From the NCBI RefSeq assembly GCF_950295315.1, contig NC_080170.1, forward strand, positions 94,596,054 to 94,660,053: a DNA stretch of 64,000 bases, written 5' to 3'. Source of the stretch: Erinaceus europaeus (lineage: Eukaryota; Chordata; Mammalia; Eulipotyphla; Erinaceidae). The position numbers and the translations under genes are program-made. Position 1 is the stretch's first letter; the number at the start of each line of letters is the position of its first letter. A model generated the notes under the pieces. It ran no database searches, had not been told where the DNA came from, and worked only from the letters and a program-made list of their open reading frames with translations. Positions 1 through 12,935 of this stretch are shown one piece after another.

Positions 1-110
1 ATGGCCACATAAGTCTGAGAGACATGTCCTTGCAATAAACTTACATAACATGAAATTATCTGAGTTATCTGGAAATCTTAACTAATGCAGAGACTGCAGG
101 GAGACAAAAA

Positions 111-130
111 TGTGTGTGTGTGTGTGTGTG
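111..130. repeat. (TG)10 microsatellite
   Basis: Uninterrupted TG dinucleotides seen directly, followed by a short degenerate TATG extension. Confidence 0.95.
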
Positions 131-1514
131 TATGTATCCCCAATTACAGAAGCTCTTTTGATTTACAAGAGACAAAATAAACAGCATCTTAGCTGTTTTT
201 TTATGTATTGATTTATAATAAAATTGAATACATTCTATAAAAATGGGATTTGATATTCAAACCTAAATATATTTAATTGTAGCTATTTTATATTATCTAT
301 ATACTAAAAACTGTTATCTTGTATTTGTTTTTCCTACCTCAGTGCTAATTCCCCCCACATTGTTGCAGGCTTGAAGAAAATTCATCTTATTTCACATGAA
401 CCTCACCAAAGAAATAATTTGGAGGCAAAAGTCACAAGTGTGATCAAAATGAAGAAAACTGAAGATGAGAATTTAAACTAAAACTCAGTCAAGATGCCGA
501 GTTGTTTGCAGAGTATTTGTTTCCATTACATTTTACTTGAAAAATCAATTATGTTAAAATTGTTTTCATGTGCTGAAATATCATTGTTAGTTATTAATTA
601 TTAACATCCTGATAATAATAAGATTCTTAAATTAAATATTGACTCCTAATAAATTACATTTAATGATTAGGCGAGCATTAATGGCAAGGGATTGTAGAAG
701 AGGAGAAGTCCATAGTAGGAAAACTAGCTTTTTGGTTTTATACAAGTCATGTCTTAAACACTTGTGATTTTCCAAGTCACCTATCTTGCCCATCGCTATT
801 GTCTACTTTGTTCAGAAACAGACTAAGTCTTCCTGGGCACTATTATATTCAATACAGTTTGCTGAGTACTCAGTAATGATTGTGCATACCAATTTAGTTC
901 AAAAGCCTTCAATGGACAGTGGTACATACCAGGGGTAGTGAAGGAGGACTTAAGTTGTGACCCCACTCTGCAAGAACACATGGAATGGAGTTAGGGAGGG
1001 ACCAATGATTAAATATATGCAAAATAATGTCAATAGGAAATATTGTGCAAGTGTTAAAGTTGGAGGTTAGGATGTTTAATGAGCAGTGTTAGCAATCCAA
1101 TGATGACTCTGGAAATTGAATGATCTTGACCTCGCCTCAGCAACTGAATGCTTCATTCTCCATCCTACAGCTAACTCTAACCTGTGTGTATAGCCCTTCG
1201 TACTTACCTTACCGTGCTGCATGATACATGCAAGATAGGAAATGTATAAAGGGCACGGTGGCAAAAAAAAACAACAACTCGAGAGTCTTGAGAGAAACAG
1301 TAACTCCTGGCTGGTGTTTTGACAGAATATTACTTAGGACTTTGACAGCTGACTGCCAGAGAGGGAATTCCAGGTGGTAGAACTTCGTATGTATAGAGGT
1401 GTGAAGTAGCAGGAAGTGTTGGAGGGACTGCTTTGTTTCAGTGGAACTGGGAGAGCTTAGTGGAAATGAATTGCTGCATGAGTGAGAAAAGAAATGGGGT
1501 GAAGGCTAGATATG

Positions 1515-1625
1515 CCATTTATTCTCTCCCTATGACTTTAGGCAAATTGCCTTGCCTCTATAAGTTTCAATTCCTCATTTATAATAATTTCTTCCAACAA
1601 TTATTGGGGAAAATGAATAAAATAA
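1515..1625 (+). repeat. MIR-like ancient SINE fragment
   Basis: Contains the degenerate core order of MIR elements: 'actttaggcaaattgcctt', then a 'tttcaattcctcattta' segment. Old and diverged; assigned by eye only. Confidence 0.4.
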
Positions 1626-1832
1626 AGCCATTTAAGATTATGGTCAAGTTCCTGACCTCCACTTCTTAATGAAGATTAGCTGTTCATAGTGTTCATAGAA
1701 TCTGACACAATTAAAGGAGAAATGAAGACACCAGGCCCTTGGCCCCAGAAGACCACCTCAAACTTATTACATTATGCCTACATCTATAAATTGGGGGCAG
1801 AACAAGGGACGAATAGTGTGTGTATGCCTGCG

Positions 1833-1834
<2 letters not shown>

Positions 1835-1882
<48 letters not shown>
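1835..1882. repeat. (TG)24 microsatellite
   Basis: Long uninterrupted TG tract, likely length-polymorphic. Reading frames through it on both strands are repeat artefacts. Confidence 0.97.
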
Positions 1883-1883
<1 letters not shown>

Positions 1884-2278
1884 ATGTGTGTGCATTTGTG
1901 TAAGTAGAAGAAGGGCAGCAAGAGACTGACCATGAGAATTCTTCTACTCTCTGAAATCTAGGTGATTGTAATATTATATTCACTCTTATAATAAAACAAT
2001 ATTGTTATTAACTACCCTTTTTCTCTTCACCTTAACTGTGAACCTGTAAGGATTATATGCTCTTCTCCTCATGGTTCTCAGAAATCAATTGGCATGTGTC
2101 AAATATGAGTGATGCTTACTAGAGTGGAACAGAATACACTCTTTAAAACCACTTTATTGAAGTATGACTATACTAAATCTGTAAACAACTAATATAAACC
2201 ACTCAATGAGTCCACAGATAAATATATGAAGGGGAGAAGGCTATGCCACTCTAAAACATTTCATCTAAAATACTGACT

Positions 2279-2455
2279 TTGGAGTTGGAAGGTAATGCAC
2301 TAGGTAGGGTACAAGCTTTGCCATCCTCACTGAGTGGGTTCAAATTCCAGCATCATACCACTAGGGTTATCTTCAGTGCTGTGGAGTCTCTCCCTGTCAC
2401 TGTCTCCTTCTTTGCCCATCTCTCTATATATACTGGAAGTAAAAATAATGAAAAA
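2279..2455 (+). mobile_element. Degenerate tRNA-derived SINE
   Basis: tRNA-like head with a B-box-like GGGTTCAAATTCC, then a CT-rich body ('gtctctccctgtcactgtc') and an A-rich end. Same architecture as the other SINEs in the window but strongly diverged. Confidence 0.6.
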
Positions 2456-2609
2456 GTCAGCCTAGGAAAGGAGAAATTATGCTTGCATGAGGACTTATTT
2501 CTGCAAAGTAAAGATATCAATTTCTTACGCATGCACTGCAATCTATCATGCATTAAGAAGTATAATTCAAAAACCAATAGCACATAGTATAAAGAGATGT
2601 TACCTCCAT

Positions 2610-2812
2610 GTTGGAGGGCTAGGGTACCTGTTTGGAGAGATAGGGTGCCATAAATGTGAGTCAGGTTCAAGTCCTGTCATGCATATAGTGAGTATCACAG
2701 CCCTGAAGGAAGTTCTGGTTCTGTGACGCTTCTCCCATTTCTCTCTCTCTCTCTCTCCTCCCTACTCTCTCTCTCTCCCCCCTATTCTTTCTCTCCATCT
2801 GAATGAAAAGGG
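2610..2812 (+). mobile_element. Degenerate tRNA-derived SINE with CT-rich body
   Basis: B-box-like CAGGTTCAAGTCCTG is followed by a long (CT)n tract and 'ccatctgaatgaaaag', the same ending as the SINE at 10016-10415. This suggests a shared older subfamily. Confidence 0.6.
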
Positions 2813-3117
2813 GGTCTAGGAATGATGAGATAGTAGGTATTTGAGGTCATGGCTTATCAAAGTAAATGAACAAAAAGATAACTCTGTTCATAACAAAAGA
2901 ATATATTTCAAGATATTTTCTAAATACATTTTAAATGTATTTAGTAAGTACACTAGATTAACTAGTATCTGAAAGGTGAATTTCCTAAATATTGTCCCTA
3001 AGTTTATAGATCCTTCTCTATTCTCTGTTCTCTGTTCTAGTTTTTGCTGGAACAGTGTTAGAAACCTGCAAATCATCCTTCCTCTTTTTCATTACCTACA
3101 TTCATTTCAGTTACCAA

Positions 3118-3712
3118 GACCCATTGGATACACCTGCATATCAGATTTCAGGCTCAGGGGAAAAAAAACAACAAAAACTGGTAAAGCCACAGGCCCTTTG
3201 GAATATAACTAAAATATACCTACTAGCTATCTACAAAATGGAGGACCCCCCAACTCTTCATCTGCTCTATTCCAGCCTTTAGGTTCATGATTGGTCAACA
3301 ATTTGTTTGGCTTTGTATGTTAACTCTCTTTTCAGCCACCAGGTTCGAGATGCTACCATGATGCCAACCAGACTTCCATGTACAGAAAATCCTACCAATG
3401 TGTCCTGGAGCACCAATTCCCCAGAGCTCTACCCCACCAGGGAAAGAGAGAGGCAGGCTGGGAGTATGGACTGACCTGTCAATGCCCATGTTCAGTGGGG
3501 AAACAATTACAAAAGCCAGACATCCAACCTTCTGCATAACACAATGACCTTGGGTCCATACCCCCAGAGGGTTAAAGAATAGGAAAGCTATCAGGGGAGG
3601 GGATGGATATGGAGTTCTGGTGGTGGGAACTGTGTGGAGTTGTACCCCTCTTATCCTGTGGTTTTGCCAATGTTTCCTTTTTATAAAAAATAATAATAAT
3701 AAATAACAAACA
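3118..3712 (+). mobile_element. L1 3'-UTR end, sense copy
   Basis: A 5'-truncated copy of the long 3'-UTR seen repeatedly in antisense at 13.4, 15.4, 36.2, 39.1, 61.6 and 62.5 kb. Here it reads on the + strand and ends in an A/T-rich (AAT)n tail after 'atgtttcctttttataaaa'. Assignment to L1 rests on the copy at 15353-16980, where this UTR is contiguous with L1 ORF2. The opposite-strand frame over it (3295-3792) is a shadow. Confidence 0.75.
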
Positions 3713-5649
3713 AAAAACAAGTCAGTCTTCTTCCTTCCACTTAAGTAGTGACTTCCTTTGTGTAGGTCCCTATTATTTCTATGAGTAGGCAATGAAATTG
3801 TAAAAGTCTCCTCTTTGGAACTTATCTTCTACATCCCACAGAGTCATTCCATAAGGTGGCAGAGATTTGATCTTGTGCCTGTTTAAAATCCATCCAGGGC
3901 ACTCTACTGTCTCCAAAATGAAGTCCAAAAGAGGGGGACAACATCTTTTCTACTCTGACCCTTCCTCCCTCTCAAAACTTAGCTCCCAGGACATAACATT
4001 TTGTATTTTGCCCTTGGATTATATAACGTTTCCTTTGAATTCTCCAATAACTATCCCAATTTTCCTGACCTTTGTACCTGCACTTCCATTTATCGGGAAC
4101 ATTGATGCTCAAAGTGGTATCCATGAATAAGCAGCATCAACTATATTTGGAAGCCTGCAGAAATGCTGATAATCAGGTCTTGTCTCAGGCCTTATCCCAG
4201 CTCTACTGAATCAAAATTCATACTACAGCTAGTCTTCCCAGTGATTCTCATACATATTAAAATTTTAGAGCACTGTCAACAATATTACTTCTATCTACTT
4301 TGCCCATCTCCCTTTCTTGGAATTAAGAGACCAAATGTTCTCTGTTTTTATATTTTTTAAAAGTAAACTTCCTTTCTTTTATTATCTTGAAATAAATGCC
4401 ATGGATATTCCTGTTCATCAATTTTAAAAATCTGATAAGATGCTAGCTGCAATAATAAAAAGATATGTATTATGTAATAATATAAGTATTTCTATGGATA
4501 AGAACTTAAGCAAAGCTTTATTCAAAGACACAACAAAGATAATGAAATTTTTGCCTGGAATCACTTGGGATTGACAGATATAGATGAAGACTGATTCAAG
4601 TGACTGTAGGCGACACCACTATCATGAGTAATGAGACAGTTAGTGACATGAGTTTTCAAAATGGAGAATGAGTCTTAGTAAAATTCCAAAGATAGTAAAA
4701 GATTATCTTCCTTTGACTCACAATGGAGTCATGGTCCTTTTAAATGCAATTTTTATTAGACCTGTGCAAAGCATGATTTGTATTTACTTATGATGGGGAT
4801 TGAGTTTTAGGCTTAGATAATAACAATCAGATTTGTTTTCTACATGAATCCATGTGGAACACCTAGATGCCATGTTGGATGCACAGTAATTCTTTGTTTT
4901 GTTTCACTAAATTCCACATAGCAGGACTCCAGTTATCTTTGACTTTGATCCACTAAACATCAGAGGTATGGTCCCACCAACAATGCCCCCAAAGATTTCC
5001 AAAATCTTTTACAATAACTCTCCTTCTAAGACCCGTTGATCTGTTGCATCTGTTCTCCCTCCCTTCAAGTCTCAGTCTATCTCCCTCCATCTCTGTGTTC
5101 TCTATTCTTTACTTCCTGGGCCTTTTCGTTGCTACTTGAATTAAGTTCTGACCCTGGTCCTCACAGTGCAGTAGGGCTGGTTTGTAGGGCCAAAATGTCT
5201 TTCTTTGTTATTAGGGTATGTAAACATGTGTTTTGTTCTTTATCTTTTTTTAAAAAAAATTTACTGAGAAAACATTGGCTGTATGTTTTAGGAATGTACT
5301 ATCATTCTTCTTCCTGATGTATGTTACCACACAATGCCTTCTGCTAAAGTAGAAGTAATCTTCCACAAAAGTCTAATGTATCCCCCCCACCATTACAATC
5401 CCCTTCCCTCTTGCCTTTTGCTGACCTCAGTTTTGCAAGGCAAAAATGTCTCTTCATTAATTTTGTAGCCCCAGGGAAGCACACAATCTGAAGTGAGTGA
5501 CAGCTAAATCACCTAAAACACCAGAAACAATACAAAAGGAACAGCTCTGAGAGCATAGGGACGAGAGATATTGTCATCTATAACAATGAAACATTTTATA
5601 CTCTATCATCCTTACCCTGAAGATAACACCATAAAAATGGGCTTTTTTC
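3713..5649. other. Unique non-coding DNA
   Basis: No gene, RNA or clear repeat recognised. Short open frames have no coding features. Confidence 0.5.
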
Positions 5650-5795
5650 CCCTTCTTCTTCTTCTTCTTATTTAACAGCAGAGCACTGCTCAACTCTAGC
5701 TTATGATGGTGCAGGGGATTGAATTTGGGACTTCGGAGCCTCAGGCATGAGAGTCTCTTTTCATAACCATTATGCTATCTACCCCCACCCAAAAT
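5650..5795 (-). mobile_element. tRNA-derived SINE, 'TAGCATAATGGTTATG' head family
   Basis: Antisense copy. The reverse complement of 'cataaccattatgctatctaccccc' gives the tRNA-like head, and 'agagcactgctcaactct' is the end seen at 34.0 and 63.4 kb. A CTT-repeat tail sits at its low-coordinate end. Confidence 0.8.
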
Positions 5796-8700
5796 GGGCA
5801 TTTTTGTAATCTTGAATTTTTCTTCCTTGTAAACTCAAGTAATTCTGCGCAGTCCTTGCATTTTCATTCACCATATTTAGTGTCAGCTGTGTACTAGACA
5901 GTGAGCTGCATGTTCCTTTGACGAGGTCATGGTATATGATAAATGATAGCTCAGTACACAGCTCAGTATATTTAAATGGGATTCTATTTCTCCCTGGTTG
6001 CACAAAGGGAGAGACTGATAAATTCTGACTAGGGTACCTGGGATCCACATCTCCTATACATAATAATGCAAAGGTTCACATTTTGAAACTCTCATATAAA
6101 GACAATCTGACGAAATGTGGGATTTATTCTTTGCTGGCACTTTTCAAAATATCTTAAAAAGAGGATGGGACACATTTCCTCAAAGGCTCCATGTTATTAG
6201 TATAATCTATTTATTCTCAACAGGGTGACTTGAAGTCCTATTAAAGACCTGAGCTGACTGTTAAGTGAGCTCTTCCAGATGGGGTGCCATCATATTTCTT
6301 ATCTCAAAGAGGTCATTTGAAATTAATTTGATACCCTCCCCCCCAATAAATTGAGCTTGGTATGTGTGCCCTAAGAAAACTTACTACTTAGAAAATATAC
6401 TTTTTCTAGTTTAAATAGTAAACAGAATAGATCCTGAATATGTTTCTATTTTAAGGAGTAGATTTTGGAGGCTGTAGGAAAAAAAACAACCCTAAAATGC
6501 ATCTGATAGTTATAATACTTAAGAATTACTATATATATTTTCCTGGCTCTCTGGCTCTCTTTGCTCTAGTATTGTGCAGCTCCTGGCATACCGGAGGCAT
6601 GTTGCAAACATTTGTGGAATGAATTAATGCACTCATACATAAATGAAATGCTCTGTCTTTCCATTAGTCCTGAGCTTCAGAATTTTTATTAAAATTACTC
6701 TAAGCTTTAGGGTAATTTTGAAGGGGAAAACATGAATATTAGAAAAATCAACACAAAGGATTTTTCTTCCCATCCTAGAATGAATGCAGTTTTGAGGCAT
6801 CAAGGGACTCTTGGTCAGGGAATACTGTGACCTCGAGAATCTAGTACAAAGATGGCTTTTTTGTCTCCCTTTTTCTCGTCACTGACTTTGTGAGCTGGGG
6901 GCAGCTGAGTCTAGAAGGTACGCGCCTTGCACTGGATTGAAACACTTCCTGCCCTCGGTTCTGGAAGCTCCACTCTGCTGCCTCCATCTGCTGTGTCTGA
7001 TAAATGCTCATATTTTAAATACATTACTATCAGCTCACTCCCAAAGTGGTTTGCCTGCTCTCCACACAGCAAACAACCCTACTGGCACAGAGCCACATCT
7101 AGGGTGGAAAGAATTTGGGCAGACAAATAACCTATCTCCCAGTAAGGCAAGATGAGAGAGAAGAGGGAAGAAATGGCCTAAAATGGCTAGTGACAAAGGC
7201 CATATGTGTGTTCTCTCATTTCCTGGGGACAGCACACCCCATCAGGGTATGTGCAGAGTTGGTGAGCAGGTCTGAAGTGTGGCCTTTCTCAGAGTAGATG
7301 GAAGGTGAAACTGAAGAAGTTATTTTGCCTTCCTCAATGAAAAAAAAGAAGTTGAATGTTCTTAGCCTGCTCGACTGACTGGCAACTCTCCATTACCAGT
7401 AAACTCCAGGAGGCAAAGATACACAGAAATTTGCCTTCAGTCCTCAAAGCTTCTTCAGGCACATACACAATTTATGCTACTCTTCCAAGTCCCCCTGCTA
7501 GCTTCAGCTGGCAGTTGCCTCCCTTCAGTGTTTCTTTCTCCCAGCAACTGATCTCTAGCCGGCATAATCACCAATTGCATTTGGAGAAGATGGAGTAATG
7601 TAGCGCTGAAGGTCCCCCTGAAGAATGTGATCACAGCAGAAGCTGCTGGGATAGATGTTTATTCGATCCCAGTTGTAGAATCATAGCATATTAGAGCTAC
7701 AAGAAGAATTAGGCAATGTCTAATTCAATTCCTTTATCTGAAAGTCATCTTACATTTTCATGTCCCAAACTGACTGCTGATTCCCCTTCCCCCATTGCAG
7801 TTTGCCCCATTTCAGTACTGATGACTCTGTTTCTCTTGATGCTCAGGCCAAAAAACATAGTCACTCTGATCCCTTGACTTCTCGGACACTCCACATCTGG
7901 TTAGAGAGCAAATCCTATGGCTCTACTTCCAAAATATAGCTAGTCTCTGATCTTTCTTGCCACTTCTGCTGCTATACCCCTGGTCTGAGGCACCTTCATC
8001 TTGCCACCAGGTTTCCACAGCCCTGGAGTCAGCAAGGATCAACTCTGACTTGTCACCTGGTTTGGGGAATAAGACTCTATTTAAGTATAGTCACACTTAC
8101 TAGCTTCCCCCAATGCTCTTTATCTCTTCTCTATCAAAAAACAAAAAAGAAAAAAATAAAGACCACTGGAAATAGTGGAATTATACAAGTACCAGACCCC
8201 AATAATAACCCTGGTGGCAAAATAAATAAATAAATAAATAAATAAGTAAATTTTCCACCTCACTCCCCTTTACTGTTTTCTTTTTCTCTATGGCATCTAT
8301 CACCATTTATCACACCATATCTCCTTTATTTATTGTGTTGACTGTTTCTCTCCACCGAAAATGCAAGTGCCAAGCAAACAGGATTTTGTCTGTGTTTTCT
8401 TTCCTGACATACCCACAGTGAATGAATTAAATACATTCAAATATACAATAACTGATTTTTAATATATTTCAATCCTTGAAAATTGTGATGGTCTAGCAAA
8501 ATAAAATGCATATCTGTTTCAGCATGACTTTCTATGAACACTCTTACGTATGAGAGAATAGCTGGGGAGCTCCAGACAGAAACAATCTGTGAACTTGGGA
8601 AAACACTTTATTTTTCCGTTTCCTAACTCCTTTTTCCCATTCTATTCCTCACTATGTAACCAGTGTCCTCATGTTATCCCTTGAATCAATGGCTGCAATT

Positions 8701-10015
8701 TCTATAGTATTTCAGATCTCACTCCCTTTTCTACCTATCATTACTAAAACAAATCTCTCTGGCTTCTATTACAAAAGACGCTGGCCCATTCTCGTCTTTG
8801 CTCATAAACTCATTAAATCCCAAATATTAATGAATAATAATATTTCTAACTCCTAGAAAATGATTTGCATTTAAACAGCTTTTAGTGCCTGAATCCATAA
8901 AGGCCAGTGAAGTGGGAATTTCTAGCAGGCAAAAGGCCTGGGCCAGCTGGGGTACTCATGGGGTGGTCGCTGAAGCAAAATCTAATCACAGTCCATGGAC
9001 AGCTGTGCCCTTTGCTACTGAAGGGTGATTCCAGCCATGTACATCCCCATGAGAGTGTGGCTGCTGCACACAGATATGCAGACCATCAATTAGGGGTGCT
9101 GAGAATGACTTAACTCGCATGGAAATGAGCCTGTCACTCGTGATATATGTACACACTTACATGTATTACTATTGATTCTTTCCTTTAGTGCTTTGATAAC
9201 TTTTCATCTAGCTCACAGTCCCACTGGCTCAGAGCCATTTCTTGGAGAGGGAAAGGAAGCTAGTTAGGCATGGGACTCAGTCCCTAAAGAGATGAGACAG
9301 GGGAGGAAATTTGGGAGTAACTACTAGAGCACAAAACACAAGCTTGTTCCATTTGCCTTCTGGGACCAGCCTTAGCATGCTCTGAAACACACAGAGAGTT
9401 CTAAGAGTAGAAAGAAGGAAAAGATGGGGAAGTGTGACATTTTCACCAAAACAAACAAACAAAACAACACTTAAAAAATTCCTGAGTCATAAGATTTTGT
9501 GTTGTGCAGAGAAACCCACAGATTTTCTCAGACAATCTAGTACTACCAGAGAAAGTCCGAGAATCTTCTGAAGAACTGAAGATGTGATCCCTTAGTAAAT
9601 CAGACTGTCTTGTCTATAAGCAACACTTGACCTTAGTTTCCCACAACCAGCTCCAGGTGGTCTAGCCTGTGAGGCTACTGAGAATGAATGGATCATTTTC
9701 TTTGGCTCATTTCTTCCCCACTTCACATACTGCCTCTGGATTTGTCATGTGGCAAAATGAGTATTGATCTCACATTTCTTCAGGGAATCCTCTAATTTGG
9801 CTTTATTTACTTCATTCTCTAGACAAAGAGACACATTTATGTAACCATATGGAATATTTCTACATTGGGGTGGGTTGAAAAATAGCTTACCTCATACGGC
9901 ATGTGCTGTACTCTGTGCATGGCCCAGGGTCAAGCTAGAGCGTCATGAGAGTGCCTTGGCAGCAGGAGGAGCTTTGCTGCTGTGATGTCACTGACCCTCT
10001 CTCTGAAATATCAGA
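5796..10015. other. Unique non-coding DNA
   Basis: No gene seen on either strand. It contains a SINE tail at about 8.16 kb, and the segment at 7670-7740 looks like an ancient mammalian interspersed repeat that I cannot name. Otherwise featureless to inspection. Confidence 0.5.
8155..8245 (+). mobile_element. SINE 3' module with (AAAT)n tail
   Basis: Carries the module 'ccccaataataaccctggtggcaa' that ends several SINEs in the window, followed by (AAAT)n at about 8219-8245. No clear tRNA head is visible upstream. Confidence 0.6.
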
Positions 10016-10133
10016 AAGTCTAGAGAGGTTGGGTAGGGCACATGCCTTCCTCTGTGTGAGACCCAGGTTCAAACTCCTACACCACATAAGAAATTCTAAG
10101 GCTCTGGAGTTGTGGTGTCTCTCCCTCCCCCAT

Positions 10134-10168
<35 letters not shown>

Positions 10169-10415
10169 TTTTGGACAGAGACAGAGTGAAACTGAGAGGC
10201 AATGGGAGATGATGAAGAGGTAGAGAAAGAAACCTGCAGCCCTGTATCACTACTTGTGAAGCTTCCCCAATGCAGGTGGGGACCAGGGGCTTGAACCTGT
10301 GTTCTTGTGCACTGTGATGTGTATGCTCAACCAAGTGCACCAACCACCTGGCTCCCTCCTTCCCTTTCTGTCTGCCTCTTTATCTGAATGAAAATTTTCC
10401 CAATGCCCCACCAAG
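10016..10415 (+). mobile_element. tRNA-derived SINE interrupted by a second SINE
   Basis: The head at 10016-10130 contains CCAGGTTCAAACTCC, and its CT-rich tail resumes at about 10355 ('cttccctttctgtctgcctc'). Between them sits an antisense SINE, so this copy is the older of the two. Confidence 0.7.
10136..10354 (-). mobile_element. tRNA-derived SINE nested in an older SINE
   Basis: Starts with (ATTT)n, the complement of an AAAT tail, then 'cagagacagagtgaaactgag', 'gcaggtggggaccaggggc' and 'ttgaacctg', the complement of the B box. It splits the + strand SINE around it. Confidence 0.8.
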
Positions 10416-11097
10416 AAAAACGAAAACAAACAACAAAAAGATTTCAACATTTTATAAAAATGGCAGCTGGCAAATGTAAATATACAAGAGACTGACACAA
10501 GTTTCAGACAATAAGTACCTTAGCAGACATTTGCAAAAGGCAGTTTCTACATTAAAGTGAACTTAGTTTCTTTGACTACTTCAACTCTCCATATTATATA
10601 CTCACAAAATATAAAGTTAAAGAGATCCTTAGTCACTTTGAAGCAAACTTTGGTTTCTATCAGAAGCTTAAAAGAGGGGTTGTGTGTTCCCTTACTTTGA
10701 GATATTAGAAAAATTTAACTTCCATATAAGTGGATTCTCTTGCAGTTGACATGGTTGACATAACTGGGTCCTGTCACAGTGCCACAAGCACTTGTGATCT
10801 GTAACTAGTAGAAAGCACTCAGCAAACCAGGAGACAATCAGGGCTGCTCGGCATTTATTTGCTCCTGTGCTATGGGGGTCGGGGGTCCCCAGTACATCAA
10901 AAGGCACAGAGGAAGGGATGATAATTTACCAAGATGGACCATCTGCTAAGCAGACCATCTGGTTTCTGAATCCATAGTCCAAAGTTGATGACTATCAGAC
11001 TGTATTGGGTGCCACTTGGATCAATTGGAAGTCTCTTTGAAACCCAGATTTCTATATTTCACTCCAGAATCTCTAGTGTGGGGACCAAGAACTTGTA
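10416..11097. other. Unique non-coding DNA
   Basis: No gene or repeat recognised. Confidence 0.5.
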
Positions 11098-11305
11098 TTT
11101 TTTAAAATTATCTTTATTTATTTGATAGAGACAGCCAGAAATTGAGAGGAAGGGAGAGGACAGAGAAGGAGAGAAACTGGTAGTCCTGCTTCACCACTTG
11201 TGAGGGCTTCCCCCTCTGCAGGTGGGGACCAGAGGCTTGAACTTGGGTCCTTATACATTGTAACATATGCATTCAGCCAGGTGCATAACCACTACTCCCC
11301 TCCCG
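11098..11305 (-). mobile_element. tRNA-derived SINE, antisense
   Basis: Shows 'ttatttgatagagacagcc', 'gcaggtggggaccagaggc' and 'ttgaacttgggtcctt', ending near the complemented head 'accactactcccctccc'. Confidence 0.85.
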
Positions 11306-11970
11306 AGCACTTACATTTCTTTTTTGTGTGTGTGGTTTTATTGATTTATTTGATTGACTCTAAATGCTGTTGATCCAGATGGCATACTTTGAGAACTACC
11401 TAAGTCTATCTTAATATCACTTGTTTCTCCCTCCCTCTCTTGTGGTTCATGGAATACACGGTTGGGGGAAAAGGGTGGAGGTTGCACCCACAACAGCAGC
11501 AGTTACCTTTACATTAGTTCAGGCCATCATTGGAGACTGGTAAGTGACGTTAAAGTTAGGAGAATCAGGAAATCATGCATATGACTCCAAATCTGTACAT
11601 CTGTCTGATTTGGCAGATTGATACTATTTTATCCACTTCAATTTTTAAGCCCATCTGATGGTAGTTTGAGTCCACTGGCCCACTCTCATGGCAATTAGAT
11701 CAGTATTAAAATAGGCTGGCAAAGGTACCTACTGAACACATGTAGCATCAGTAAACAATTTCATGAGGTCCAATGTTCACATTAATTTTGTCCTAATGGC
11801 CAGAGAAGTACAGGAGAACACATCTAGATTTCCCTTGTTTGAGCAGACAGAAAGTTTCTGTAGGCATTGTCTGGCTACTGCAGGGGTAATGCTTTGAAAA
11901 GTGGACTGTCAGCTCAATACAGAAAGCTAATTTGCAACTAATTTCAAAGAAAACCTTTATGCTATAGCTT
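11306..11970. other. Unique non-coding DNA
   Basis: Nothing recognised. Confidence 0.5.
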
Positions 11971-12068
11971 TATCCCTCCTCCTCCTCTCCCTCCCCTCCC
12001 CTCCCCCTCCCTTTCCCCTCCCCCTCCCCCTCCCCCTCCCCCTCCTCCTCCTCCTCCTTCTTTCCCTC
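11971..12068. repeat. Polypyrimidine tract, (CCCCTC)n/(CCT)n
   Basis: About 98 bp almost purely C and T on the + strand; the complement is G-rich with many GGGG runs. Could form triplex or G-quadruplex DNA. No sign of a gene. Confidence 0.95.
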
Positions 12069-12107
12069 CTATCAGAAAAATCTCCCCTTTAAAGCTACAA
12101 AATACAG

Positions 12108-12265
12108 TCCTGTGACTGGAGAAATGCTTCAACTAGTAGAACATTACTGACTGGGTTCACAAGCTTGAGATTCCTTGCTTAATCCTACCACTGTGTGTTC
12201 CGGAGTATGCTCTGGCTCTTTTCACCCCTCTATTTGTCTCACATAAAACTCTCTCTATATGTAAC
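12108..12265 (+). mobile_element. Diverged tRNA-derived SINE
   Basis: 'tgactggagaaatgcttcaa', then a degenerate B box near 12180 and 'ctctggctcttttcacccc'. Similar in layout to the SINE at 17780. Confidence 0.5.
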
Positions 12266-12418
12266 CAACAGAATACAACGTTAAAAGATGGTCGCATGTT
12301 GACCTCAAAAAGGAACTATTTATTATGCAGTAAAAAGGTGGGATAAATGGATGAGTGATTTTGAGTATGGCAAAGTAGCTTTGGCTAATACTATTATTCA
12401 CACGCACACACCCCATAT

Positions 12419-12419
<1 letters not shown>

Positions 12420-12455
<36 letters not shown>
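12420..12455. repeat. (CA)18 microsatellite
   Basis: Uninterrupted CA repeat read directly. Confidence 0.95.
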
Positions 12456-12457
<2 letters not shown>

Positions 12458-12935
12458 CATAACTGGAGTTTCACCATACTAGACTGATGTTTTTTTCAGT
12501 TAGAAAGACCACAGAACTGAAGCTTTCTTCAGAACAGTTGGGGTTGTACTAGAAACTGTAGGTGCACATGGCAAAGCAAGCATACTATGCAAGTGAGCTA
12601 TCTTGCCACTTCTCAAGGGTAATCTATCCCCCTCCCACCCATGTAAGAAGGAGTAGGGTAGAATGGAAACTGCATTTGTTGCTGGAAATATCTCTCAAAA
12701 GCAGGATTGTGGTTACTATATACTGTAAATAGGACTGGTCAGGATAGATAACACATTTACTTATTCTTGTGTTTCTTTTGTAGATCAGTTAGGGCTCTTG
12801 CTTTGCCTCATACTCATCCCAAGACTTAAGATTAAAGAGTCAGCCACTGTCTGGAGCATTGTTGGTTGCCATGATGGAGGGAAAGAAAGAGTGACATGCT
12901 TGGTCTTGATGCTTTTCCTCAAGAATAACATACTT
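12456..12935. other. Unique non-coding DNA
   Basis: Nothing recognised. Confidence 0.5.

Larger units (their letters stand above)
1..2275. other. Unique non-coding DNA upstream of CD47
   Basis: AT-rich sequence without a supported gene. It holds two TG microsatellites and one possible MIR fragment, listed separately. A short open stretch after a TTGTTGCAG-like acceptor near 370 was considered as an exon and rejected. Nothing else recognised. Confidence 0.6.

Noticed and set aside
370..480. Possible terminal exon: acceptor-like TTGTTGCAG, then about 37 open codons to TAA, and AATAAA at 648
   Set aside because: Short enough to be chance in AT-rich DNA, not recognised as any protein, and it does not resemble the C-terminus of IFT57, which I recall as the neighbouring gene.
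3295..3792. 165-codon - strand frame
   Set aside because: It is the antisense of an L1 3'-UTR copy; the same pseudo-frames recur at 13.7, 15.5, 39.7 and 62.8 kb.
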